Part shown: positions 44,996 through 54,601 of the stretch, in pieces | Layout of the letters: each line of letters opens with the position of its first letter | Position numbering within the stretch: position 1 is the first letter of the stretch | Source of the DNA: Paraburkholderia flagellata | GTDB taxonomy: Bacteria > Pseudomonadota > Gammaproteobacteria > Burkholderiales > Burkholderiaceae | NCBI RefSeq assembly: GCF_021390645.1 | Contig: NZ_JAJEJT010000002.1 | Coordinates: 1,240,001 to 1,304,000 of the forward strand | DNA: 64,000 nucleotides | Reading direction: 5' to 3' | Program-made: the position numbers and the translations under genes | Notes under the pieces: generated by a model | Database searches by the model: none | Seen by the model: only the letters and a program-made list of their open reading frames with translations | What the model was told of the DNA's origin: nothing

Positions 44996-47266
44996 TCACA
45001 GCAGCGCCACCACCTTCACGTCGCTGCGATCGGCCGACGCTACCACCTTGCCGTCCACACGGCGGAACATGAGCGTCACCGTGTTGTTGCCCACGCGCAG
45101 ATCGCCCACTTCGAGCCAGTCGATGCCTTCGGGCAACATGGGCTGCTCGACACGCACTTCGTTGCGCGCCGCGTCGATCGTCACGCCAAGACACGCTTCA
45201 AGCATCATGAACGGCGAACCCGCAGCCCATGCTTGCGGCAGGCAGGCCACCGGATACGCCGTGGGCGGCTCGCCGCGCCGGCGCGGGAATCCGCAGAAGA
45301 GTTCGGGCAAACGCATGTCGAACGTCACCGCAGCCTCGAACAGCGCCTGCAAGAGGCGCACCGCCGCCGCCTTGCGGCCATAGCGCGCAAGGCCGCGCGC
45401 GCACAGTGCGTTGTCGTGCGGCCAGACCGAGCCATTGTGGTACGCCATGGGGTTGAAACGCGCCTGACCCGCCGCGAGCGTACGCACGCCCCAGCCCGTA
45501 TGGAATAGCGCCGATTCGAGCACTTCCGCCACCGCCCGGCCGCGCTCCTCCTCTGGCAGTCCAAACGCAAGCAGATGCCCCGCATTGGAAGCCAGCACGC
45601 GGCACAGTTCGCCGTGACCGTCGAGTGCAATGCCGTAGAACTCCGACTCCGGCATCCAGAACTTCTCTTCCACGCAGCGGCGGATTTTCGCGGCGCGCGC
45701 GGCGTAGCGCGCCGCGTCTTCCACCAGGCCGCGATGCGTGGCAAAGCGCGACATCGTCTCGAACGCCGCGCTCGCGTATGCCTGCACTTCGACGAGTGCG
45801 ATCGGGCCATCGGGGAAACGGCCGTCCGCATGGAACACCGAGTCGTGGCTGTCTTTCCACCCCTGGTTCGCGAGCCCGCCTTCCGATTCGCGCCGGTAGT
45901 CGAGCAGACCGAGTTTGTTGCGGTCGCACACACCTGCGACCCAGGCCGCCGCGCGTTCGAGCGCCGGCCACAACTCGTCGATCAGCGAGACGTCGCCGGT
46001 GCGTTCGACGTACGCGCCCGCCAGCACGACGAAGAGCGGCGTGCTGTCCACGCCGCCGTAGTAGAGCGCGAACGGCACTTCGCCCGTTGCGGCCATCTCG
46101 CTCTTGCGCATCTCGTGCATGATCTTGCCGACCGCCGCGTCGCGGAACGCCGAGTCCTCGCGCGCCTGATGCTCCGCGAGAAAGCGCAGCACGCCACGCG
46201 CGAGCGCGGGCGTGAGCCACAGCGTTTGCAGCGACGTGATGATCGCGTCGCGGCCGAACGGCGTGGAGAACCACGGAATACCCGCATACGGATACGGGCC
46301 GGTCGGCAGGTCGGTGGTCAAGAGGCCCAGATCGGCGATCGAGCGGTTGATCCACGCATTGAAGAGCGGGTTGCTCGAACGCAGGCTCGCCGTCGCGCGG
46401 CGGCGTTCGCGCATCACGATGTGCGAGTCGACCAGTGCGGCGCGCACGGCGGCGCGGCCCACGCGTTGCTCCTTCGAGTTCACGAGGCAATGCGCGGGCT
46501 GAAAAATGCCCGCGCTCTGCGTGCCGGGCGCGGCGCCGGGCAGCGCCTCCACTTCGATCGCGACCGTGAGGTAGATCGACACGCACGCCTGCGCGGGCAG
46601 GTCCACGGTGAAGTCGGCGCGATCGGCGAAGAGCTTGTTCGGCGTGGGCGAGAACTCGATGCGCACGCGCCGCGCGACCTTGTCGAGGCCGATGTACTCG
46701 AGCCGGACCTCGCCGTCCTCGACGCGCGGCGGCACGAGCGTGCCGCGCTTCTCGCGCTTCAGGCCGCGCACCTCGAACATGTCGCGAAAGTCGCTCGCGA
46801 ACGAAATGGAGAGCGGCACGACGGCGTCTTCGGTGCCGTAGTTCGTGAGCTCGATGGCCTCGGTCATCAACGTGCCCGATAGCACGCGCTCGCGCTGCAC
46901 GTGAATCACGCCCTCGGGCGTGGTGGTGCCGCCAAGCGGCGGCAGCGGACGATTGGTGAGGTGGGCCGTGAACACGGCGTTGTCGCTGCTCACGCTGCCC
47001 GAGAGCAGCGAGGGCACGCGCCCGCCAAAGGTGAGGCGTAGCGACGAAAGCACGCGCGTGTCGTTGACGAAGAGGCCGTCGTCGATGCCAGTGATGTCGC
47101 CGAGCGGATCGTTGACGATGAAGGTGCCGCCCGACTTCAGCACATGCTGGTCGGCGCTTGCGACCTCGGGCGTTTCGGGCGCGATGAACGCGATGTCGGT
47201 TTCGTGGACGGGATGGTCCACGCCGCTTGAGCGCGTGACGCCACCGAGTGTTTCAGGATCCTGCAT
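44996..47266 (-). CDS. Glycogen-debranching-type glucosidase (amylo-alpha-1,6-glucosidase)
   Basis: The 756-residue product has an N-terminal glycogen-debranching domain of the GDE_N_bis type (about residues 40-250, FIVNDPLGDITGIDDGLFVNDTRVL) and a C-terminal (alpha/alpha)6 glucosidase domain. The latter carries GIPWFSTPFGRDAIITSLQTLW and GGLANQGWKDSHDSVFHADG. It has been seen with alpha-glucan and trehalose metabolism and in exported-sugar contexts in related bacteria; here it is alone. I start at MQDPETLG, as AGGAGG lies 6 bases before it. A frame continuing to 47602 is non-homologous. Cytoplasmic, no signal peptide. Confidence 0.87.
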   Translation of the reverse strand: MQDPETLGGVTRSSGVDHPVHETDIAFIAPETPEVASADQHVLKSGGTFIVNDPLGDITGIDDGLFVNDTRVLSSLRLTFGGRVPSLLSGSVSSDNAVFTAHLTNRPLPPLGGTTTPEGVIHVQRERVLSGTLMTEAIELTNYGTEDAVVPLSISFASDFRDMFEVRGLKREKRGTLVPPRVEDGEVRLEYIGLDKVARRVRIEFSPTPNKLFADRADFTVDLPAQACVSIYLTVAIEVEALPGAAPGTQSAGIFQPAHCLVNSKEQRVGRAAVRAALVDSHIVMRERRRATASLRSSNPLFNAWINRSIADLGLLTTDLPTGPYPYAGIPWFSTPFGRDAIITSLQTLWLTPALARGVLRFLAEHQAREDSAFRDAAVGKIMHEMRKSEMAATGEVPFALYYGGVDSTPLFVVLAGAYVERTGDVSLIDELWPALERAAAWVAGVCDRNKLGLLDYRRESEGGLANQGWKDSHDSVFHADGRFPDGPIALVEVQAYASAAFETMSRFATHRGLVEDAARYAARAAKIRRCVEEKFWMPESEFYGIALDGHGELCRVLASNAGHLLAFGLPEEERGRAVAEVLESALFHTGWGVRTLAAGQARFNPMAYHNGSVWPHDNALCARGLARYGRKAAAVRLLQALFEAAVTFDMRLPELFCGFPRRRGEPPTAYPVACLPQAWAAGSPFMMLEACLGVTIDAARNEVRVEQPMLPEGIDWLEVGDLRVGNNTVTLMFRRVDGKVVASADRSDVKVVALL

Positions 47267-47424
47267 TGCGTGCCTCCTGGGTCCCATGCAAATGGTTACG
47301 GTACGGTTCGCTTGCGGTTGATTGTAGTGGCTTCGGCGCACGCATTGGCGGCGAATGCGCGAAGAATATGCGAACGATACGCGCGAAATGAGTGGCAAGT
47401 CCCCGCCTGCAAGGAACGTGCGCG

Positions 47425-47467
47425 GAAAAAATTGCGGGCGCCGGCACGACGTAACGTGCGGGCGCCC
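47425..47467 (-). terminator. Terminator of the citrate synthase gene
   Basis: GGGCGCC-G-GCACG and CGTGC-G-GGCGCCC form a 12-pair stem with one G/G mismatch and a six-base loop. On the minus strand it is followed by AATTTTTTCC, giving a rho-independent terminator 47 bases after the stop. Confidence 0.75.
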
Positions 47468-47513
47468 GTGGAGGCAACGCATGGAGCACGCCGCAAGCGG
47501 CGCGCAGCGAGGA

Positions 47514-48815
47514 TCAGCGTTGCGAAATCGGCTTGGCCTCACGCGACGTTTCGCCGATGAACAGCTGACGCGGACGGCCGATCTTCTGCTCGGGGTCAGC
47601 AATCATTTCGTTCCACTGCGCGATCCAGCCCACCGTGCGCGCCATCGCGAAGATGCAGGTGAACATCGAGGTCGGGATGCCCAGCGCGCGCTGCACGATG
47701 CCCGAATAGAAGTCCACGTTCGGGTACAGCTTGCGCGACACGAAGTATTCGTCTTCCAGCGCGATCTTTTCGAGCTGCATGGCAAGCTTGAAGAGCGGAT
47801 CGTCGTGCAGACCGAGTTCGTTCAGCACTTCGTAGCACGTCTCGCGCATGAGCTTCGCACGCGGGTCGTAGTTCTTGTACACGCGGTGGCCGAAACCCAT
47901 CAGCTTCACGCCCGAATTCTTGTCCTTCACCTGCTCGATGAACTTCGGGATGTTATCGACCGAGCCGATTTCTTCGAGCATGTTCAGCGCGGCTTCGTTC
48001 GCACCGCCGTGCGCCGGGCCCCACAGACACGCGATACCGGCCGCGATACACGCGAACGGGTTCGCGCCCGACGAGCCCGCCAGACGCACCGTCGAGGTCG
48101 AAGCGTTCTGCTCGTGATCGGCGTGCAGAATGAGGATGCGGTCGAGCGCGCGTACGAGCACGTCGTTGACCTTGTACTCTTCGCTCGGCGCGGAGAACAT
48201 CATGCGCATGAAGTTCGCGCTGTACGAGAGGTCGTTCTGCGGATACACGAACGGCTGGCCGATCGTGTACTTGTACGCCATGGCGACGAGCGTCGGCAGC
48301 TTCGCGATCATGCGGATCGCCGACACCTCGCGATGCTGCGCGTTGTTGATGTCGAGCGAGTCGTGATAGAACGCGGACAGCGCGCCGACCGCCGCCACCA
48401 GAATCGCCATCGGATGTGCGTCACGGCGGAACCCCCGGAAAAAGAAGTGCATCTGCTCGTGAACCATCGTGTGGTTCGTCACCGAGGCCACGAATTCGTC
48501 CTTCTGCTGCTGCGTGGGCAACTCGCCCTTGAGCAGGAGGTAGCAGCTTTCGAGGAAGTCGGCGTTTTGCGCGAGATTGTCGATCGGGTAGCCGCGGTAC
48601 AGCAATTCGCCCTTGTCGCCGTCGATATAGGTGATCGCCGAGTTGCACGCCGCCGTGGACATGAAGCCCGGGTCATACGTGAACATGCCGGTCTGGCCGT
48701 ACAGCTTGCGGATGTCGATCACGTCCGGGCCGATGGTGCCCTTGTAGACCGGCAACTGAACGCCTTCAGCGTGGCCGGGGATCGTGAGCGTGGCGTGTGT
48801 CTTCGAGTCGATCAT
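47514..48815 (-). CDS. gltA: Citrate synthase
   Basis: This TCA-cycle enzyme condenses acetyl-CoA and oxaloacetate. The 433-residue type II (hexameric, NADH-sensitive) product contains [36 protein letters not shown] and [16 protein letters not shown], with the catalytic histidines in the first two blocks and [16 protein letters not shown] holding the catalytic aspartate. The start [10 protein letters not shown] fits the family length; the frame upstream is non-homologous. Unlike the usual burkholderial arrangement with sdhCDAB-sdhE, this copy stands alone next to unrelated genes, so it may be a second citrate synthase or a relocated one. Confidence 0.96.
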   Translation of the reverse strand: MIDSKTHATLTIPGHAEGVQLPVYKGTIGPDVIDIRKLYGQTGMFTYDPGFMSTAACNSAITYIDGDKGELLYRGYPIDNLAQNADFLESCYLLLKGELPTQQQKDEFVASVTNHTMVHEQMHFFFRGFRRDAHPMAILVAAVGALSAFYHDSLDINNAQHREVSAIRMIAKLPTLVAMAYKYTIGQPFVYPQNDLSYSANFMRMMFSAPSEEYKVNDVLVRALDRILILHADHEQNASTSTVRLAGSSGANPFACIAAGIACLWGPAHGGANEAALNMLEEIGSVDNIPKFIEQVKDKNSGVKLMGFGHRVYKNYDPRAKLMRETCYEVLNELGLHDDPLFKLAMQLEKIALEDEYFVSRKLYPNVDFYSGIVQRALGIPTSMFTCIFAMARTVGWIAQWNEMIADPEQKIGRPRQLFIGETSREAKPISQR

Positions 48816-49113
48816 TGTGTGTCCTTGAATTGCTGTCACTTCGCAACAGGACGCAGCCGCCGGGCATCCATTCGTCCGGGCCGGCATTGCTGCGACCGCT
48901 TGCCGCATTCTACGGCGCGGTGCAGCCGCGATTGATAGCGCAGCCAGCAACAATCCCTCTTCAAGTGAGCAACATTGCGAACCTTGCGGCTTCCTTAACG
49001 CCGATTCCTGCAACAATATTTTGCTCGTGCAGCGCAACATGTCGCACCCTATCTTTGCGATACTGGTTGACATGCAATGGCTTCCCCTAATTGTCTTTGC
49101 ATGAAGTATTTGG

Positions 49114-49139
49114 CCCGCCTTCTCCGGCGGGTCTTTTTC
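49114..49139 (+). terminator. Rho-independent terminator with no coding gene upstream
   Basis: CCCGCC and GGCGGG form a hairpin followed by TCTTTTTCT on the plus strand, 42 bases before the gene at 49181. The nearest gene upstream, gltA, is on the other strand. The 365-base gap 48816-49180 therefore seems to hold a short plus-strand transcript, either a small RNA or an attenuated leader of the 49181 gene. TTGACA at about 49068 could be its -35 element. Confidence 0.55.
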
Positions 49140-49180
49140 TTGGCCACACGCGCTTAAAGCAAAACGTAAGGAAGCAACAG

Positions 49181-49582
49181 ATGAACATCTCGGTCGACAC
49201 CCTGTTCGCAGAAGACGAACAAGCAGAGGGCGCCGTCGTCACGGCACTCAACCACCAGGACATCGTGGTCGCACTCTCGGCTGCGCTCGCCAACGAACGC
49301 GTTGCCGTGCTGCACATGCTGTATCCGCGCACCGACGCACGCACGCACCGCAGTCTGGATCACCTCGTGGACGCGCTCAAGGGCCACGGCCTGCACCAGG
49401 TCGCCCGCCTCGTTTCGCAGGAAGCGCACTATCTCGTGTTCAAGGATCCCGCGAAGGCATGGAAGGCCTTCCACGAAATCCGCAACGATTCGCTCGCGAT
49501 CGGCGTGCACCTCTACTATGCGGGCCTGGTGGGCGAGGCCGCCGAGCACAAGCTCGACGCACACGCGCACGGCCGCGACTAA
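49181..49582 (+). CDS. Conserved-looking hypothetical protein, 133 residues
   Basis: The product is cytoplasmic, acidic and mainly helical. It begins [14 protein letters not shown] and has [20 protein letters not shown] and [20 protein letters not shown] stretches, ending in a His/Asp-rich tail ([11 protein letters not shown]). AAGGAAG precedes the ATG. It is bracketed by two terminators, so it is probably transcribed on its own. I do not recognise the family. Confidence 0.6.
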   Translation: MNISVDTLFAEDEQAEGAVVTALNHQDIVVALSAALANERVAVLHMLYPRTDARTHRSLDHLVDALKGHGLHQVARLVSQEAHYLVFKDPAKAWKAFHEIRNDSLAIGVHLYYAGLVGEAAEHKLDAHAHGRD

Positions 49583-49625
49583 GCACAAGTCGTTCGGACT
49601 GCGATATTTGTCGCAGCAAAAAAAT

Positions 49626-49654
49626 GGCGGCCGCATTGCGTGGCCGCCGTTTTT
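49626..49654. terminator. Bidirectional rho-independent terminator
   Basis: GGCGGCC and GGCCGCC form a stem with a nine-base loop, followed by GTTTTTG on the plus strand and preceded by seven A residues, which become a T-run on the minus strand. It ends the gene at 49181 and the convergent hydrolase gene. Confidence 0.85.
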
Positions 49655-49667
49655 GTATGGGCGCGAC

Positions 49668-50513
49668 TCAGCGAGCGTGGCCGCTCACGAATCGATCGAT
49701 CAGTTCGTTGAACGCCGCGGGCCGCGCCAGATTCATCCCATGCGATGCGCCCGCCACCGTCGCGCGCCGTGCATCGGGCAGCCAGGCTTCGAGCGCGGCC
49801 ACGACCCGGTGAAACACTTCGGGACTCAGCTCGCCGTCGATCAGCAGCACGGGGCATTGCACTTCGGCGGCTTGCTCGCGCGTGTACGCGGGCAGCGGAT
49901 CCTGAAACTGCGGCCCAAGCGTGTGGGCATTGTCGGTGGCCATGCGGCGAAACGCATGCGTGCTCTTCGCCCAGAAGCCTGGCCGGCTCACCGAATCGAC
50001 GAACAGCTCCAACCCCGCGTCCACCTGCCCCGACTCGATCAGCGCCACCGCGCGGGCGCGCAGCACGTTGACGGTCTCGGGCAGCGTGGCGAGCGTCTGG
50101 CCCGGCTGCTGCACGGGGCCGCCCGGGTCGGCGAGCGTGAGCGTGCGCACGTGCTGCGGATGTCGCAGCGCGAACTGGAACGACACGAGGCCGCCGCGCG
50201 AATGGCCGATCACGTGTGCCGGGCCCGCGCCCAAGGCTTCGACGAATGCGGCCAGTTCGTCCGCGTGCTGCCGCCAGCTAAAGGGCTGATCGCGCGCCGC
50301 ATCCTCGGCGGGCCAGTAGTGCGTGAGACTCAACGAAACACAGCGATACTGCCGCGCGAGGCCGGCTAGCTGCGGCTGCCAGTAGCGGTAGTCGCAAAGC
50401 GAGCCGTGCACGAAGAGAAGGAGTTCGCCCTCGCCCCGTTCGACATAGGGCATGGGCAGGCCGCCGGGCAGTTCGATAAACGTACCGGGGGCCGGAAAAG
50501 CGGCTGGATTCAC
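49668..50513 (-). CDS. Alpha/beta hydrolase
   Basis: The predicted protein has about 281 residues. Standard alpha/beta-hydrolase features are an oxyanion-hole turn LLLFVHGSLCDYRYW, the nucleophile elbow GHSRGGLVSF, an acidic residue after LLIDGELSPE, and a histidine in VAGASHGMNLARP. This gives a complete Ser-Asp-His triad. The family acts on esters, amides or halides and the sequence does not tell which. Start is uncertain: I use the GTG at 50513 (VNPAAFPAPGTF); the frame continues upstream to 50585. Confidence 0.85.
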   Translation of the reverse strand: MNPAAFPAPGTFIELPGGLPMPYVERGEGELLLFVHGSLCDYRYWQPQLAGLARQYRCVSLSLTHYWPAEDAARDQPFSWRQHADELAAFVEALGAGPAHVIGHSRGGLVSFQFALRHPQHVRTLTLADPGGPVQQPGQTLATLPETVNVLRARAVALIESGQVDAGLELFVDSVSRPGFWAKSTHAFRRMATDNAHTLGPQFQDPLPAYTREQAAEVQCPVLLIDGELSPEVFHRVVAALEAWLPDARRATVAGASHGMNLARPAAFNELIDRFVSGHAR

Positions 50514-50682
50514 GGCTGGACGATGTGGAGACAACGGGACAGCGGCGCACTGCGATGGCCCGACAGGCAGTCCATCGCGGCGCACGCCGGCAAAGTGGCG
50601 TATTGTCCCACGCCCGCGCCGCGGACATCTGACACGCCGGCGCCTCCCGAGGCACCGCGTCCTGGTCAGTCGGCTTGCGTCG

Positions 50683-51738
50683 TTATTCGACGAATTCGAA
50701 TGCGTGCTCGCTCATGAGCGAGGCCGCCGCGCCCGCCCCGCGCACCGCGCAGGTGAGCGGCTCGTCGGCCACGCGCACGGTCACGCCGAGTTCGGCGGCA
50801 AGGCATTGATCGAGCCTCACGAGCAGCGAGCCGCCGCCCGTGAGCACGATGCCGCTGTCGGCAATATCGGTGACGAGTTCGGCCGGTGCCGTCTCGATGA
50901 CCTGGCGCACCGCGTTGATCACGAGGCGCAACGGCGCGGCCAGCGCATCCGCCACGTCATGGCTCGTGATCTCGACCGTGCGCGGCAGGCCGTCCTCCAT
51001 GCTGCGCCCGGTCGCGCGCATGCGTTCGATGGGTTCGCCGTAGGCCGCGCAGCCAATCGTCTTTTTCACGAGTTCGGCGGTCTGATCGCCCAGCACGACG
51101 CCATAAAGCGTGCGCACATGATCGACGATCGCGCGGTCGAACTGGTCGCCGCCCACGCGCACCGAACCGCTGCACGCCACGCCGCCCAGCGCGACGATGC
51201 CCACTTCCGTCGTGCCGCCGCCGATATCCACGACCATCGAGCCCGTTGCCGCATGCACCGGCAGTCCCGCACCCAGCGCCGAAGCCAGCGACTCGCCGAT
51301 CAGGTTCACACTCGCGGCTCCCGCCGCGAAGGCGGCCTCGCGGACCGCGCGGCGCTCGACGCGCGTCGCGCCCGCCGGCACGCACACCGTGAACGCGGCA
51401 CGGCGCCCGAGCAGACGGCGCGGCTGCGCCATCGCCACGAAGCGGCGCATCATGTGTTCGGCAGCGGAAAAATTGGCGATCACGCCGTGCGAAAGCGGCC
51501 GCACCGTCTCCAGATTGGCGGGCGTGCGGCCGAGCAGGTCCTTCGCCTCGCGGCCCACCGCGGCCACCGTGGTCTCGTTTGCGCCGGCGCGGCGCTCGAA
51601 GCAGACCACGGAGGGCTGGTTCAGCACGATGCCTTTGTCGGCGGTATAGATCAGCGTGTTGGCCGTACCGAGATCGAGCGCCACGTCCTGGCGGAACAGC
51701 CTCTTGGAAAAAATGGAATGCGGCTTGGCTCGGGCCAT
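50683..51738 (-). CDS. MreB-like rod-shape determining protein, divergent paralogue
   Basis: The 351-residue actin-like protein is of the MreB family. It has the phosphate-1 loop LDLGTANTLIY, SMVVDIGGGTTEVGIVALGG as phosphate-2, GSVRVGGDQFDRAI, and GIVLTGGGSLL as the adenosine motif. Core MreB of Burkholderia differs at many places and is normally followed by mreC and mreD. Here the neighbours are two unrelated hydrolases and no mreCD, mrdA or rodA is present. This is probably a second MreB homologue with a specialised role, for example in polar or accessory wall synthesis. It could be tested against the core mreB elsewhere in the genome. Confidence 0.9.
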   Translation of the reverse strand: MARAKPHSIFSKRLFRQDVALDLGTANTLIYTADKGIVLNQPSVVCFERRAGANETTVAAVGREAKDLLGRTPANLETVRPLSHGVIANFSAAEHMMRRFVAMAQPRRLLGRRAAFTVCVPAGATRVERRAVREAAFAAGAASVNLIGESLASALGAGLPVHAATGSMVVDIGGGTTEVGIVALGGVACSGSVRVGGDQFDRAIVDHVRTLYGVVLGDQTAELVKKTIGCAAYGEPIERMRATGRSMEDGLPRTVEITSHDVADALAAPLRLVINAVRQVIETAPAELVTDIADSGIVLTGGGSLLVRLDQCLAAELGVTVRVADEPLTCAVRGAGAAASLMSEHAFEFVE

Positions 51739-52090
51739 ATTGGTCTGATGTGCGGTTTTTTTGGCGACCCGGCAGACGAAGCGCCGACGGATGGCATTCC
51801 CGATGGCAGCCTCATCCAGGCAGCGCGAACTCGCCGCGCGCCGGGCGGAACGGGCCTACGCGGCCGATAAGGTCGCGGCGACTCCCCGTATTAACGGCCG
51901 CGACCGGCGCGAACTTTAGCCGGTCCAGAAATAACTGCATAGGTTATCCGGAAAATATGGCCGAAATACGACACTGCGGGCTTTTGCGACTGCCCTTTTG
52001 TACCGATTTCGCTTCCGGTTTCCCTTCACCACCGCCCATTTTCGCGGATTAACGGGGTCCGACCTCGCACCCCGTCAGCCATTCGATAAA
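51739..52090. other. Intergenic region, nothing recognised
   Basis: These 352 bases separate the MreB-like gene from the esterase gene, both on the minus strand. They must hold the promoter of the MreB-like gene. I see no coding sequence, repeat or RNA. Confidence 0.4.
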
Positions 52091-52741
52091 TCAGGCGTGT
52101 GCGAGCGCGCGCACCAGTGCGTCGCGCCCGAGCATGACGCCTTGCGGCGTGATCGTGTGGCCCACGCCCGGCAGCGCGAAAGCGGTGACCGCAAATCCCG
52201 CGTCGCTGAACGCGGCGGCGGCGCGCTCCAGTTCGCTTGCCGGAATCACTTCATCGTCCTCTCCGTGCACGAGCGTGAGCACCGTGCGGCTTTTCGCGAC
52301 CACGGGCGTGACGAGCCGGCCCGCATAGGCGACCACGGCCGCCGCGCCCGCCGCCTGCGTGGCCACGTGGTAGAGCGACATGATCGAGCCTTGCGAGAAG
52401 CCAACCAGCGCGAGCGCGTCGTGGCCGAGCCCCCAGTGGGCGAGTTCGGCGTCGAGCCTGCGCTCGAACACCTGCGAGGCGGCCACGACGCGCGCCTCGC
52501 GATTGCTCTCGCTGATGTCGCGCAGGCTGAACCACTGGCGTCCGCCAAAGCCGCCGTCGAACGGTTCGCTGCCGTCGAGCGACGTGAACGCGACGCCCGG
52601 CAGCGCATCGCGCCACACGTCGGCGAGCGGCGTGAGGTCCTGCGCGTTGCTACCGACGCCGTGCAATAGCACGACGACTGCGCGCGCCGCGCCATCGGCC
52701 GGCGCCAGACGCCAGCCCCCTTCAAATGCTTCCCAGCTCAT
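52091..52741 (-). CDS. Phospholipase/carboxylesterase-type hydrolase
   Basis: The 216-residue product is a small cytosolic alpha/beta hydrolase of the phospholipase/carboxylesterase (YpfH-like) family. It has VVVLLHGVGSNAQDLTPLAD, the nucleophile in LVGFSQGSIMSLY, the acid in LVHGEDDEVIPA and the histidine in VGHTITPQG. AGGAGAGG precedes the ATG. Activity on short acyl esters is expected from the family. Confidence 0.87.
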   Translation of the reverse strand: MSWEAFEGGWRLAPADGAARAVVVLLHGVGSNAQDLTPLADVWRDALPGVAFTSLDGSEPFDGGFGGRQWFSLRDISESNREARVVAASQVFERRLDAELAHWGLGHDALALVGFSQGSIMSLYHVATQAAGAAAVVAYAGRLVTPVVAKSRTVLTLVHGEDDEVIPASELERAAAAFSDAGFAVTAFALPGVGHTITPQGVMLGRDALVRALAHA

Positions 52742-53019
52742 GGTTGGACCTCTCCTGTACTAACGCTCGTATTGTGTGTCCAGCGCACGCTTTTTGCGCG
52801 CCGCGCGGCAGGCGCAAGGATACGCTCGCCGCACGCCGCGTGTATGAAAGACTCCATTTCCTGGCGTTGCATAAACCGCGCATAAAGCCGCGCAACCGAA
52901 CGCGAAAGCCATTCGCAAGCACGATCACCCTGCGCCACATGGGGATGCTCCGCGCCTGGCGATGACAAAAGAAGATTGCAGGTATCCTGTGCCGCAAACC
53001 GAACACGCGGAGAACACGC

Positions 53020-54591
53020 TTGAACCAGCCCGCCGCTTCATCGTCGCCGCCCGCGCCGCCGCCGCCTCTCCAGGGAGGCAGTCTGATCCTCGGCACGATC
53101 GCGGTCTCGCTCGCGACCTTCATGAACGTGCTGGACACGTCGATCGCCAACGTCGCCATTCCGACCATCTCCGGCGACATGGGCGTTTCCGTGGACGAAG
53201 GCACCTGGGTCATCACCGTGTTCGCGGCGGCCAACGCCGTTTCCATTCCGCTCACCGGCTGGCTCACGCAGCGTTTTGGCCAGGTGCGCCTGTTCGTCGC
53301 CTCGATCTTCTCGTTCGTGCTGGCTTCGTGGCTGTGCGGCATCGCGCCCACGCTGCCCTTTCTGCTCATCGCGCGCGTGCTGCAGGGCGCCGTGGCCGGC
53401 CCACTCATCCCGCTCTCGCAGGCCATCCTGCTCGGCTCGTGGCCCAAGGACAAGTCGTCCACGGCGCTCGCGTTCTGGGCCATGACGACAACGGTCGGCC
53501 CGATCGCCGGACCAGCGCTCGGCGGCTGGATCACCGACAGCTACAGTTGGTCGTGGATCTTCTACATCAATATCCCCGTGGGCATCTTCGCGGGCTCCAT
53601 CACCTGGTCGATCTACCGCCACCGCGAATCGCCCACGCGCAAGCCGCCCATCGACATCGTCGGCCTCGGGCTCCTGATCGCCTGGGTCGCCTCGCTGCAG
53701 ATCATGCTCGACAAAGGCAAGGACCTCGACTGGTTCAATTCGCCCGTGATCGTCGCGCTTGGCATCACCGCGCTCATCAGCTTCGCGTTCTTTCTCGTGT
53801 GGGAGCTGACCGAAGAGCACCCGATCGTCGATCTGCGGCTCTTCGGACAGCGCAACTTCCTCGGCGGCACGATCGCGATTTCGGTGGCGTATGCGGTGTT
53901 CTTCGGCAATCTCGTGCTGCTACCGCAATGGATGCAGGAGTATCTGAATTACCGCTCCGTCGATGCGGGCCTCGTCACGGCACCGCTTGGGGTGTTCGCC
54001 GTGATCCTCGCTCCCGTGGTGGGGCGCCTCTTGCCGCGCTCGGACGCGCGCATCATCGCGACGATCGCGTTCGTGATGTTCGCGGGCGTGTTCTACATGC
54101 GCTCGAAATACGTGCTCGAAATCGACACCTTCCATCTCGTGCTGCCCACGCTGCTGCAAGGCATCCCCATGGCGCTCTTCTTCGTGCCGCTCACTGCCAT
54201 CATTCTCTCGGGGCAGCCGCCGAGCCGCGTGCCGGCGGCGGCGGGCCTCTCGAACTTCGTGCGCGTGTTCTGCGGCGCGGTGGGCACCTCGATCGCGACG
54301 AACGCCTGGAACAACCGCACGATCCTGCATCACGCGCGGCTCACGGAGCAGGCGTCGATCAACAACCCGACCTTCGTCCAGGCGATCGACCAGACCCAGA
54401 AGGTGCTGAATCTGAGCGAGCCGTCCGCACGCGCGCTGTTCGACTTTCAGCTCAACTCGCAGGCCGCCATGATGGGGCTGAACGACATTTTCTATATCTC
54501 GGCGATCATCTTTCTCGTGATCATTCCGCTCATCTGGATCACGAAATCGACGAAGGGCGGCGCAGGCGGCGGCGCAGCGGGCGCGCACTGA
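53020..54591 (+). CDS. DHA2-family MFS drug exporter (EmrB-like)
   Basis: The 523-residue 14-helix transporter has the DHA2 motif C ATFMNVLDTSIANVAIPTIS in helix 1, WVITVFAAANAVSIPLTGWL in helix 2, and RVLQGAVAGPLIPLSQAILL in helix 4. The start is a TTG, because GGAG lies 8 bases before it and the first helix is at residue 24. EmrB partners with a membrane-fusion protein (EmrA) and an outer-membrane channel; neither is adjacent, so it may act alone or with remote partners. It ends 10 bases from the convergent FAD dehydrogenase stop. Confidence 0.9.
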   Translation: MNQPAASSSPPAPPPPLQGGSLILGTIAVSLATFMNVLDTSIANVAIPTISGDMGVSVDEGTWVITVFAAANAVSIPLTGWLTQRFGQVRLFVASIFSFVLASWLCGIAPTLPFLLIARVLQGAVAGPLIPLSQAILLGSWPKDKSSTALAFWAMTTTVGPIAGPALGGWITDSYSWSWIFYINIPVGIFAGSITWSIYRHRESPTRKPPIDIVGLGLLIAWVASLQIMLDKGKDLDWFNSPVIVALGITALISFAFFLVWELTEEHPIVDLRLFGQRNFLGGTIAISVAYAVFFGNLVLLPQWMQEYLNYRSVDAGLVTAPLGVFAVILAPVVGRLLPRSDARIIATIAFVMFAGVFYMRSKYVLEIDTFHLVLPTLLQGIPMALFFVPLTAIILSGQPPSRVPAAAGLSNFVRVFCGAVGTSIATNAWNNRTILHHARLTEQASINNPTFVQAIDQTQKVLNLSEPSARALFDFQLNSQAAMMGLNDIFYISAIIFLVIIPLIWITKSTKGGAGGGAAGAH

Positions 54592-54601
54592 CCCGCGAGG
54601 T

